Assembly: GCA_030280995.1 (NCBI GenBank)
Contig: JASXTE010000015.1
Coordinates: 15,824,001-15,888,000, forward strand
Direction of reading: 5' to 3'
Length of the DNA stretch: 64,000 bases
From: Hemileia vastatrix
Taxonomy: Eukaryota > Basidiomycota > Pucciniomycetes > Pucciniales > Zaghouaniaceae
The notes below the pieces were generated by a model, which made no database searches, was not told the origin of the DNA, and was given only the letters and a program-made list of their open reading frames with translations. Both the position numbers and the translations under genes were made by a program. Of the stretch, positions 43,411-54,420 are shown one piece after another; positions within the stretch are counted from its first letter, which is position 1; the number at the start of each line of letters is the position of its first letter.

Positions 43411-43960
43411 CAGGACCTTGTAATCAACTGGAATAATTAAAATATAATGTTTATCAGGACAAAAAATCAACTGAAATAATAATCACAATCTTATTAATTT
43501 TAAGGTAATTTTATAACTAGGATTTAAAATAAATCAACTGAAATAATAAAATAATTTAATAATTAGTAATATTTTGATAATTATCAGGACTAAAAGTCAA
43601 CTGAAAAATAATTTAATTACCAGGAATTTATTGTCAACTGAAATGATTCTAATTACCAGGACTTTATTGTCAACTGAAATTATTCTAATTACCAGGACTT
43701 ATTGTCAACTGAAATAATTTTAATTACCAGGACTTAATTTCAACTGAAATAATTTGATATATTTTAATTAATTTATAATATTTTTAAATTTAACTTCCAG
43801 GACAATTTGTCAACTGAAACAATAATATAAATTTCTAATTATCATGACAGAATTCAACTGAAATAATTAAAAAAATAATATAATGAATTTAAATTTTATA
43901 TCACTTCTAGGACTAAGAACAATATAGTTCTATCTTTGTCAACTAGGAAAAAAAATTATT
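43411..43960 (-). repeat. G leader: tandem mini-hairpin array
   Basis: About eleven units of CAGGAC, 4-7 nt, GTCAACTGA are visible on the plus strand. Between 43617 and 43760 they are spaced only 35-45 bp apart in a regular run. The CAG/CTG and GAC/GTC pairings are kept in most units. Same arrangement as in the N3 leader. Confidence 0.72.
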
Positions 43961-44110
43961 TTTCCAGACTCCTCCCCCTGTTAAATGAGCAAGTTAATGT
44001 CACTTTACAGAGTGCTGAGTAACAAAAGATGTACATGTGCAATGAGATGTTTAAAATGACCCACAAATAGTAATCAATAATTACCATGAATATATATGAA
44101 CCTAATTTTT

Positions 44111-44138
44111 GAAGTGCGGTTTGATTCCCGGTCGCAGT
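44111..44138 (+). other. tRNA 3'-end-like segment in the G leader
   Basis: GCGGTTTGATTCCCGGTCGC resembles a T-arm and acceptor strand. It sits 139 nt from the 5' LTR, like the copy in N3, and is antisense to G. Confidence 0.45.
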
Positions 44139-44277
44139 AAAAAAGTAAGTCACATAGCTGATGATGTTTGTTGTCTTTATCGTATACTCCTCCTATTGGC
44201 ACCTTGTCGTCAATGGTCCCTTGGTTTCCGGATTCAAGATATTGATGCTCTGTCAACTATTTGGAAAGGACCTCAAT

Positions 44278-45076
44278 TGTCAAGGGGTCTTTTATGTCTA
44301 GAAGGTTTTTAATGGTGGTCCAACGGCGGTAACAGTGGAATTTTAGGATTTCAAAGTGTAGAATACATTTATATATCTTTTTATTTGTATTACTCAGATG
44401 TAAGAGGTAAGAAATTTTATTATTATTATTATAAATTAAAGAGATATTACTACATAAATATAATTACTAAAAACAATAATAGATAGCAATAAGTATTTAA
44501 ATGAAATAAATGTTTGTTAAATGTAAGTAAGTAATGGATGATCAAAAACAACCAAAGAAGAGGCCTTTATATAGGCAAAGGAGAGACAGAGCACGGTAAT
44601 AAAATTCTAAAACCAGTAGTATGAGAGAGAGAAAAAGAATATTCCAGAAATAATATTTTCAAGTAATAAAGTTGTTCTAAAAAGAAGGCATCAAAAAAGG
44701 TGTATTTATGGAATATGACAGGAGTAAATTAATTTATTTAATATTTACTGTAAAGGTCAATTCTGAATAAGAAATTTGAATTTTATGTATATATTTATTG
44801 TTATTTGAATAGTAAATTTTTTGTTTTAATATAAATTTTCATTTCTTTCAAGCTGTCATTGAGTATGGTGTTAGAAAATAAAAATAAAAATATAAGGGAC
44901 ATTTTAATATTTAATTTTAATTATTTATTAATTTTACCATTTTGTAATTATTTAATTTATAATAGGTAATTTCAATGTAAATAAATTATAATTAAAATAA
45001 TTAAAATAATAAGGCGTGGCTTCATCCAGTAAATAATTAATTATTTTACTGGGTAAGTTTAGCAGCCTGGCTGACA
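44278..45076 (-). repeat. G 5' LTR
   Basis: Runs from TGTCAAGGGGTC to GGCTGACA. A primer-binding region ATTGAGGTCCTTTCC (minus strand) adjoins it at 44263-44277. A TATA-like box lies near 44567. Confidence 0.92.
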
Positions 45077-46079
45077 GACTCTGATCGCAATTCTAATTCT
45101 GATTTTTAAGAATATTTTCTTTTTTTATAAAAAGTGGCCAGGAAGTGTTACCTTCTTCCAAAGAAGCCTCAAGTACTTTGAACCCCCAGGTACACTGTTC
45201 AAAAACTTCTTAACCTATCTGTACCCAGTTTTAGACAGTTTTTTAGAACTTCTCAGGAATGCTCCCTTAGAATGGTTATTTTTTTTTGCATATTGACTTT
45301 GATTTTGAATTTTCTGTTATAGTCTCTTTTTTTTCCTTCATCAACTCAACATGAAATTCCATATTTTCTGAAATTGCATAATTTTTCAGTCAGTCTTTTT
45401 TTTCTCTCATCACTCATATCCATTTCATCCCTCAAATTATATGAATTCAATTTTTTTCACAACTCATCTCTCCAGGTAAGTCATTATTTAATTTTTACTT
45501 ATATATTTGCTAATTATATTTTTTTTTGGTTTTTTCTCAGTTTTTTTAATGTTTTGTATCTAAATTTTTTTAGTGAGTGTTGATTTTTTGATTTTAAAGG
45601 TAGAATTAACTTTTTTTCTTCTCTCCCTCTTTTCTTTTTTTAGCGCAATCATCCTAATTTTTATCACTCCTTGGCATAGTCATTATTCCCCTTTCCCCCT
45701 ATTTCAATTTTTTTTGGTTCAATTTCATTGAAAAAAATACATTGCACATTCTTTAAGCATCTCACCTGCTCCATATTCATTATCCCCCGAAATTCCAACT
45801 TCACTCTTTCACACTCTATTTTTCCTACCTTTCAATCAAGGTAAGTTTAAACTCCTTTTTTTCATGTCTATATTATATCTCTTTTTTTCTATAAAAATTT
45901 TATACTTAAATATATGTAGGACTCTTATCTGGAGAAAAGTGGACTTATTCAACTCCTCATGTTGTCATTTTCATTAACACTTTTCAAGTTTTTGTAAAAT
46001 TTTGAAAATAAGAGTTGGAATTAGGGTTAGTTTTATTCAAATCTAATATTATTTTTAATGAAGATTCTTCTTAAGGATA
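45077..46079. other. Pyrimidine-rich region with repeated GGTAAGT words
   Basis: Long T- and CT-rich tracts dominate. GGTAAGT follows a pyrimidine-rich block at about 45475 and again at 45841, resembling repeated 5' exon ends. I cannot assemble a gene. The hydrophobic frames here are explained by T-richness. Confidence 0.45.
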
Positions 46080-46375
46080 TTTTCTATTTCTCAAAAATGA
46101 ATTTGAATTTGGTTTAGTGGTTGTTGAGATATTGACTTTTAAAGTTGAGCATTTTTTTCCCAATTCCACCTTAATTTCTTTCATGTTTTTATATAAAAAA
46201 TTAGGGTTAGGTTTAATTAAACCAAATTTATTCTATATAAAGATTATAATGAATCCTATCTTTTATTTCTCACAAACAGATTTGAATTTGGTTGAGTGGT
46301 TGCTGAGATATTGACCCTTAAAGTGGAGACTTATTTTCACAGTTTCACTTTAATTTATTTCATAATGCATATCAT
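46080..46375. repeat. Diverged tandem duplication of ~180 bp
   Basis: Copy 1 (from 46083) and copy 2 (from 46261) share tttctatttctcaMaaa, GAATTTGGTT, AGTGGTTG and GAGATATTGACyyTTAAAG, in the same order. No coding signal. Confidence 0.7.
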
Positions 46376-47239
46376 AAAGTTTAAATTATGCATTTATCCT
46401 CCCAGATTTTTCAAACTACCTTTCTCTTTACTTATTATTCTTCACTTTCACCAAGGTGTGTTTTTTTCTTTTTCTTACCATTTTCATATGTCTAACCCTT
46501 CAGTCATTTTGGCTGCTCTTATCAGATCAGTCAAAAGTTAGTCCAACAAATCAACAAGGTAAAAAAAGAAGCTAAAAGTAATACAATTATTAATTTTTTA
46601 GGTATATCAAAAAACTATTATTCTTTCATAAATTTTTAATAAATAAATCTGATATTTCAATTTACCAAACTAAAGTAATGGGCCACCAACCTTGTGCTGT
46701 ATAAACAGTAATCATGAAAAAATTAATTTGTTTCATGGGGTTCTTCTATCCTATACATGTGAAAATTCTCAATATTTGTTTCTAGACTTGATCTGAATTT
46801 TGGCTTTAGGAATTTTTATTACTTTAAAACTAGTAAATTTGAATTTTCATATTTATATATTTATGAAATTATATTAAATTTTGGTGATTTCCACCCCTTA
46901 CTTGTATAATATGCAGGGGCAGGCATTTCAAAATTTTCAAATCTGACATGAAAAATTGATGTGGAAAAATTTTGGTGATAGCCACCTCTTACCTCAATAA
47001 AATGCAGGAAAGGGTATTGCCAAATTTTCAAACAAATATAGAATTTTGTTGACTTAGATCTATTTAGAAATGCAAATTTGTGGTGAGGTGATTAAAGTAT
47101 GTCATTGAAGAGGATTTTTGCACAGGTTTCAGTATTATTTTAGCATCTGGAACTCCAAAAGGGAAATATTTTAGAGTCTGGTAAGGAAAAATGGTGTTAT
47201 CAGAATCTCATGATATAACTATTTTTTATAAGATTAAAA
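46376..47239. other. Intergenic relic region with a second small duplication
   Basis: A GGTGTGT donor-like word lies at 46453, and a short ATG frame at 46490 reads MSNPSVILAALIRSVKS. A ~110-bp duplication, built on ATTTTGGTGAT...CCACC, lies at 46875-47035. I recognise no gene. Confidence 0.4.
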
Positions 47240-47460
47240 CTAACTATTAAATTGGTAACTGAAAATAATATCCATTTCCTCATGGAGAGGACACATGACA
47301 TTGAGCTTTTTAGAAACAGTGGTAATTACATTATCCAAATCATAATCATCAATACCAAAGCCAGTGGAAGTGGAAGCAAAATGAGCCTTTATATATTTTG
47401 ATTGATAAATTTTAAACCTCTCCTTCATTTGCTTAGGATTGATCTCAATTCTCACTTTAT
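47240..47460 (-). pseudogene. Fragment of a Myb/SANT-like (transposase-associated) protein
   Basis: The minus-strand frame reads MKERFKIYQSKYIKAHF, then TGFGIDDYDLDN, a variable hydrophobic-charged helix, and CPLHEEMDIIF. This pattern (R-x-K-x-Y-x-x-Y, TGFG-x-D-x-D, KL-x-x-x-CP-x-x-x-x-MD-x-IF) recalls the Myb/SANT-like domain common in fungal and plant proteins linked to PIF/Harbinger-type transposons. That comparison is from memory. The frame is short, and stops lie upstream near 47460-47600. It is probably a transposon relic rather than a working gene. Confidence 0.5.
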
Positions 47461-47950
47461 TTTATTTTTACTTCATTTGCCATCAACAAGAAGCCGTTCA
47501 CCTTTGATGAAGGTGAATGTCTGATTTGGGTGGAATTCTCACATCAAAAAAATGCATCCTAATTTGATTTAATTTTGAGGAAGTTGATCATGATGAGATA
47601 ATATTCCTTTTTTAGCTGTCCAGACTTTGATTTCTCAGGTGAGGGGCTTGCATTACAGAAAGACCTTTGTGATGCAGCATTATTTTGAGTTTCCTTGAGT
47701 ATTGTATTTTCTTGGAGGAATTATGAAACTTTTATGTTACAAGAAAAGAGATTAAAAGGTTGAAAACATAAAAAAAGAAGGAAAAAACATACCTGGTTTA
47801 AATATTGAAATATAATGTTTCAAATCTCAGTGAGGGGTGTGCACCAAGGATTGATGAGAGGATTGAGGTCTGGGTATAACATGTGATAGGGACGGGGTGA
47901 GAAAGGAAGAAATTATGTGGCCAACATGTGGTTGTGAAAGAATATTAGGA
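47461..47950. other. Spacer without recognisable gene
   Basis: It continues the region upstream of the Myb/SANT-like fragment on its strand, with interrupted frames. Nothing else is recognised. Confidence 0.4.
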
Positions 47951-48180
47951 AAAAAGTGCTGACTTGAGGTCATAACTGACATCCATTATGAAATAAGTGA
48001 CTTGTTTTGAAAAATTTAAGCACTGATTTGAAAGTGCTGATTTTACCAAATATAAACCCTCTTATGTATTAGTATGTGAAGAGTTTTATTGAAGCAATAA
48101 CCATTTCAATAATATTTTTGCTTAAAAACCTCAGGTACCCTCCATGAGTCTACTGCATGGTATCAGCTGACAGGTTAAAC
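47951..48180 (+). repeat. Possible Copia-type LTR end with primer site
   Basis: TGGTATCAG (48158-48166) after CTGCA resembles the initiator-Met primer site typical of Ty1/Copia elements (TGGTATCAGAGC). Upstream is an AT-rich LTR-like stretch with AAATATAAACC. Part of it (AAGTGCTGATTT, ACCA) resembles H at 37948-38110. No pol is visible downstream, so this is a remnant. Confidence 0.4.
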
Positions 48181-48682
48181 CAGGCTACTAACAGACAGTT
48201 TTTGAGAGCTATTATTTTGAAAGCTTTTAATAAAATAAAAATGATAGAAAAATATCAATATATTATTAAAAAGATCATAAAAAAGTTATACATAACTATA
48301 AAAACAATAAAATAAATACATCATTATTTTTACTGTAATATATGAAAATACTGATAGATATATTCTGTTCATAAAGTGCTATGTCCAAAATAGAAAAAAA
48401 CTTAAATTATATTTAAAATATAATTAAGAGCTAATTAAGCACTTAAAAATATTTTGTTAAAATCAGGATTAAACCTGGTCAAGAATTACCTCTTGGATGT
48501 GCAAGGAAAAATGAAGAGTCAATATTCCCACTTAGGTGGAAAACCTCACTGGAAATAGAATCACACCAATGGACAACTTAATCTCTTCTTTTAAATCTTG
48601 GATCTCCTTGATTCATTATTGAACCACTTAAACACCTATTAGAACACTTTAAATGGTTCTCAAGCACCACAAAAAGTTAAGT
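48181..48682. other. Spacer without recognisable gene
   Basis: AT-rich sequence with no convincing frame or repeat. Confidence 0.4.
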
Positions 48683-48866
48683 GGAACCTTCCTAGCAGGT
48701 GCCAATCCCTTTATTCAGTTTTGATTTATTAGTAAATTTGATTTGATATTGTGCAAGATAGTGTGCTCATAGTTCAGTGTGCAGTCTTTCCAAAAGGATT
48801 ACAGCTGAGTTTAATTCTAGTTATATCAAAGATAGGGATTGGCACCTGCTATCAGGTGCCCATATT
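48683..48866. mobile_element. Palindromic MITE-like element, copy 2
   Basis: TAGCAGGTGCCAATCCCT at 48693-48710 is the exact reverse complement of AGGGATTGGCACCTGCTA at 48834-48851. The flanking words GGAACCTTC and CACCTGCT are shared with copy 1 at 37608. About 125 bp of AT-rich interior shows no ORF. Confidence 0.7.
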
Positions 48867-50390
48867 TTTTTTCTGATGAATGGATTTATTTTCCTCAACT
48901 CATATTATTTTTCTATTATTTTTCTTTTATCTCTTTCCTTTCAGACTATAACTTTAAAAAAGGCTATATTATTCTTATCTATCTGTGATATATATAACTA
49001 TAGAAAGTATCTATCCATAATCTTATCATAGATTTGTTTCTTATGATGCTTAAAAAGCTCTTTATTTGTTTTCTAGATATAAATTGAACATATGTATGGT
49101 TTTACACATTTTTTTACCTTTTACTCTAGATAAGATTTATCAAAACCTTATTATATAGTCCTTTACACTATTTAATTAATTTTTATTCTTTTCTGAACTT
49201 AAATTTAATTAATTTCATTCTATTTAATTTTATTTACTTTAATCTAGATCTGTATTTACTTTATCTCATTTCAGATTTTACTTTCACACTATTATTAGAT
49301 GTATTGTGACTCTCTCATAAGAATTTTGTAAGAAAATGGTGTAGAAGATTAATAGGGATTTATATTCAACTCATTCTGAGTAATACTGGGGATTATTCAG
49401 CTACCATAGGCTTGGGATGAATTTTGGTACACAGAATTCAATCTGGAGGGGGTCTGAAGGCCAGATAGTAGGATCTTTAGCTGTAGAAGTCTATAATGCA
49501 TCATGGGTAATGGGAAGGAAGATTTTACTAAATACAGGTCTTCTTTCCTATCTTATATAATCTTATTTTATTTAAAAATATAATTTTTTAAGTATTTAAT
49601 ATCTTTCAAATACCTCCAGTAAGAAATGTGCCGCCTCTTGGATATAAAGTGAGTTACATTATCTGAAATTGTTATTTATATTATTGTCTGATTTAAGATA
49701 TTACTTTTGGGAGTATCAGATCAGTTTCATTAAACTCTTAAAGTTTTAAATATTATTGTAGTCTGTTTATTAAATTACTTGTACAATAATTTTGATTTGA
49801 AAATATACTTTATATATATTATATATTTCTCTAGTGATTCATTCATTCGTATACATTACTGGTATATCTTTATATATAAATGAATACTGGCTCTGAGAGT
49901 AAAAAGATTACCTTCCAGCTAGTTTACAGTGCAGCGCATTTCAACTGTACTGATTTCCTCAAATTTCAACTATTCATTGGTTCTTGCGATTTGAGGAAGG
50001 TCAGGCATAGCCACTTTTTGCTGGGCTGACACATGGCCTTTCAAGTGACTTTGTCATTGATAATTCAGTTATTCATCAAAATGGAATAGTTAGTGAGATC
50101 TTTCAGAGTATGAGGTGTTTAATTTTATATTTTTCCCTTTATTATACTGACTCCAACCCCATTGAGAAGGGTTTTAGGTTTTTGAAATCTAAGTGATGCC
50201 ATTTCAAGGCTTTTATAGTGAAAGCCAATTATTTTGATGCTATTCAGGTTTTTGTAAATTAAGTTTTCACTTCCTCCTTAATTCAAAAATTATTCTGAGC
50301 CAGTGGTTACATACCATGGGATTTTATAAATGTTTTTACATTTTTAAACAGCAAAACATGGTATATGATTTGAATTTCAAACATGAAAAT
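48867..50390. other. Long AT-rich spacer
   Basis: About 1.5 kb with no supported gene. A slightly less AT-rich patch lies at 49380-49550. GGGCTGACAC at 50025 resembles an LTR end but has no partner I can find. Confidence 0.4.
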
Positions 50391-51656
50391 TGTCAGCAAG
50401 GCTATTATAATAGCCCAGTAAATTTTATTTTAAATTACTTAAACATAAATAAGAGACAAAATATATTTAAATTGTATATACAAATTAAATATTATGTTAA
50501 ATAAAATTATATAACAATATTTTTAATATAATTAAAATAAGTTTTATATTAATTTTATTATTTTATAAACTGTATACACATTTAAATAAACATAATAAAT
50601 ATTATATTCTATTAAAGATTAGAGCATTTTTATGTATTTAATTGTTATAAATTAATAGTTGATTAATTAAAAATTCACATTATAATTATAAGTAATAAAT
50701 TAAACTTATAATGTAATTAATTAATTATATATATTAAATAGTAAAAATTATACCTAACAACCAATAATTATTGAGCATTATTTTTACTCAGAATTGATTC
50801 AACAAAGAAATTAAACAATTAAACACTTTATTAAGTCAAATATAAATGTTTTTATTAAAATAATTAGTGTTTTCATTGTAATAATTACTTGTTCAAATTA
50901 CAATACATTTTATAATAGTAAAAGTAGTTTGAATTAACTAATCACTTATGCCTTTATTACATTAAAAAATTATATTAATTCTTTAGAATAAAATTATATA
51001 ATTTTATGTTTCCCTTAAACCTGATCATTTTTCTAAAAATGTTGTAACCTGTTTTAAAGATTAATATATTACATTCTTCTGTCTCATACAAATTTAGGGA
51101 CCCTCTTACTATTATTACATTGTTTAAGGAATCAATGGTTGGATACAACGGGTTTTATTTCTGTTTTGGTAACTTGTTTCATGGCAAATCCTTATCCTTT
51201 GTTACACTTATCTTTTTTGTTTTATATCATTTTTTACCCTGTAACTACATCTGAGTGATGTGTTAGTAGGTCATAATTTCCTATAAAAAGGCCTTTTTCT
51301 CTCCCTTGTAGTCAGCATTACTTAAATTACTTTATAATTATCAAATAGAAACTATTAGTTACAAATATGCATATTTTTCTGACAATTTTATTGTGCTATT
51401 AAGTACTACTAGAATTCAAGAGATATACATATAAAAGTTAACTCTAAGAGAGGCCCAACTATTACTTGTTGTCTTATTTTTAGAAGACAGAAATAATAAC
51501 TTACCTATAGCCCTTATTTCCCCTATAAGTCTTTTGTTGTTATCTTCTTTCGCTTTTATTTGTCCTTTATTTTTCATTCTTATATTTTCCCTATTTTCTT
51601 CCTTATTTTTCTTATTTTTCTTCTGTTAATTTATTCATCCTTCTAGACAATTGACC
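50391..51656 (+). repeat. Solo LTR of the N1 family, forward
   Basis: It begins TGTCAGCAAGGC and ends CTAGACAATTGACC, about 1266 bp, close to the 1257-bp N1 LTR. It shares the AT-rich body and a CTATAAAAAGG TATA box near 51281. No matching coding sequence adjoins it. The flanks do not give a clear target duplication, so it is old or truncated. Confidence 0.75.
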
Positions 51657-51705
51657 AACAAAAATTAAGATTTTCATGACTTTTTTACAAAATTTGAGTT
51701 TGATT

Positions 51706-52831
51706 GTGGGCCAGTCATGTAGAAGAAGGAGAAGAGGAGGAATTATCTGGAGAAGATAATAAAAAATAAAGAAATGAAAATAAAAATTATAACTGTTCTG
51801 AGAGGGAGAGACAAAGAAGTTCCTTTGGACTTGGTACAATAGTGGCAGGTATTAAATTATAAGATATTTATATAAGTAAGTATTATTTTCAATGAGCGGC
51901 AAACACCAATATTATTATTAGACCGATTGCAACCGCAAACTATTTATTTACTTTTAAATTTAGATTTTATTAGGCTAATAAAAAATAAAATAAATGTAAT
52001 AGAATTAAAATTGTATTAAGTTGAGTGTATATAATAAGTGATGGGTTAAAGGGGATTACCCAAGGTCCTTTTATAGACCAAGGGACCCCTGAAACGCCAC
52101 AAATCAATAAATAAAAAATAGAAATAAGCTAAAACAAAATATAACAGAGTAGAAATAAAACATGAGTATTAAGAGAAAAATATGAAACAATTAACTAAAA
52201 CCTATGAGTAATTAACCATTTTCCCACCATAACTTCCCAAAACACTTAATTAAAATAATTATTAGCCAAGTAAGTCTGAAACATGAGAAAAATGACTAAA
52301 ATAATTCAAAACAGACATTATAGTGACATGTAAAGGATTTAAGTAAAACAAATAAAATTATTTTCATGCCAAACTTCATGTAATAAATTCAATTCAGTTT
52401 AAAGCAATTTTAATTAATTGTTTTAACTATGTAATTAATTCAATAATTAGTTTAAGTGAAACATATAATTAATTTAATGATATTTGTAATTTAAAGTGGG
52501 GATTTTATTACTATGTTATTAAATAAGTATTATAATTTATTTAATAATATCTTTCTGACACAATTAAGGGTCAAAAATGCGCCCAATATTATTGTTTAAT
52601 AATATATGAAAAGTTGTATTTAATATATATAAATTTAATTAATTAATGTAATTACATTATAAGTCAATTTAACATATATAATTATAATATATATTTTTAA
52701 TTAATTAATTAATTATTTATAATTATTAAATACATAAAAATGCGCCATTATTTGTAGAATATAAAATATATTATGCTTCATTTAAATGTATAAAAAATTT
52801 ATATAACAATAAAATTAATATAACACTTATA
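51706..52831 (-). repeat. Truncated LTR of the N1 family, reverse
   Basis: It is the reverse complement of N1 LTR sequence, including the TATA region (CCTTTTATAGACC near 52070), the AATTAAGGGTC block near 52562 and TGCGCC near 52741. It stops at ATAACACTTATA (52831), about 130 bp short of the LTR start. It lies 49 bp after the forward copy, so the two form a long imperfect inverted repeat. Confidence 0.8.
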
Positions 52832-53399
52832 CACCACGGGAAATCTAGGGGTGAATTTCTAGCAATCCCCTCTCTTGAAATTTAGAGTGTCCCTTAAATA
52901 TGCCAGGTTTATGAATACTTTATAAACATAAGTAAATTAGAGTTAGATTTACAATTATTCTCAGATTGATTATAGACAGAATATAAACTGATTCCAAATT
53001 ATGCACAAGTTGATCCTCCAGAACTTGATTTGGTCCTCTGATTAGAACGAATTGAGCACAAATTGATCTAACCTAAGCTTATGCATATATAATAATTCAG
53101 GATACTTGCTCTATTAAATTTGATAATAAAATAAAATATTGATGAATTTATATAAAAAAAATTATTATGTAAGATATTAAATTATAAATTTAGGCATCAT
53201 AGGAGGGCACGTAATAGAACTTAATTATACTATGTGACACCTTAATACTGTATCACGCAGTTTGAAACATTTAAAACAAAATGAGTCATGATGGGCAATG
53301 AAATTGCTTGGACAGACTCTTTCAAAATTAATACTGACCATAATACACAAGTATGAAACCTTGGCATCTATCCAATAAAAGATTTTCCTTCTAATAAAT
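52832..53399. other. Spacer before the satellite
   Basis: AT-rich sequence with no recognised gene. The first degenerate satellite units begin near 53400. Confidence 0.4.
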
Positions 53400-54420
53400 G
53401 GATTTTTCTCAGTTACTACCTGCTAAAAAGTGTCCTTCTGAGGTTTGTCTGACCTTCAAGGGGGTAATTTGGCCACATCACACTACTTCTATTTCCATGA
53501 TTGACCAAAACATCATCCTCATTCCCATCTAAAGAGTTGATCTCATCTGACTGTGGCTGATCAAAGGGGTCCACCACAAGTTTAGCCAAAATTTTGGTGA
53601 ACACTTTTTTGATGGATAGTGACTAACTGGTGCTTTCAGAAACTTTCCACCTCAAGTTAGGATAAACTTAAGGAGGATAAATTAATTATGAATACCAAAT
53701 TAACTGAAGAATACTTTTGCCCTAGCTACTCTGCATCATAAAAGTGTCCAACTGAGGTTTAGCCATAATTCAGGTAGACACTTTTGGAAAGGCACAGTTT
53801 GATGGGTTTAATATCTATATATGGCAATAATTATCAGTTTTTTATCAACATGGAACTAGAATTAATTTAATATGGCCAAAGTGTCCACCTGAAGTTTGGC
53901 CAAAATACAGGTGGAAATTTTTATGAGGATTACTTGATGAAATGAAGAAGACTTGCAATTACTTTCCATCATAAAATTTTCAAACTTAAGTTTATCAAAA
54001 ATTGTGGTGACACTTTTGCCAAATCCAGTCATATGGGATCAACTCTCTATATGGCAATGAGAATCAATTTTTAGTCAATCATGGCATTAGAAGTAATTTT
54101 ATATGGAAAAACTTTCCACCTGATTTTTGGCCAAAAATAAGTTGGAAATGTTTATGAGGAATACTAGATTAACTAAAGAAGACTTGCACCCTACTACTGT
54201 CCATCATAAAAGTGTCCACCAGAAGAATTCTCAAACTTGTGGTTGACACCTTTGGCCTGGCCCAGCCATATGGGATCAATTCTGCATATGGAAATGAGGA
54301 TTTAATTTGGTCAATCATGGTACTACAAGTAATTTGATATAGATAAAGTGTCCAACTAAATATTGGAAAAAAATCAGTTGAAAACTTCATTTAGTTTTTC
54401 AAAAAATCAAATTAAGTAAA
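53400..54420. repeat. Satellite, short-unit section (~220-bp period)
   Basis: Diverged units recur with the anchors CATCATAAAAGTGTCC (near 53748, 53960, 54201) and TATGGGATCAA...TATGGCAATGA. Each unit holds two degenerate palindromic blocks, the counterparts of P1 and P2 in the long units. The ~390-bp AT-rich segment of the long units is absent. The frames at 53416-53604 and 54169-54390 are by-products of the repeat. Confidence 0.75.

Larger units (their letters stand above)
38285..45076 (-). mobile_element. G: old Ty3/Gypsy deletion derivative, close relative of N3
   Basis: The minus-strand element lies between LTRs at 38285-39093 (3', 809 bp) and 44278-45076 (5', 799 bp). The flanks are AACTC and GACTC, consistent with a 5-bp duplication carrying one mutation. 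It follows N3 throughout but has many stops and frameshifts. It lacks a ~1.8-kb segment covering the protease C-terminal end, RT and RNase H. Its LTRs are visibly more diverged than those of N3, F or N4, so it is the oldest full element after N1. Confidence 0.93.

Noticed and set aside
45374..45583. Possible secreted or membrane peptide
   Set aside because: The hydrophobic residues come from T-rich tracts. No second copy or start context supports a gene.
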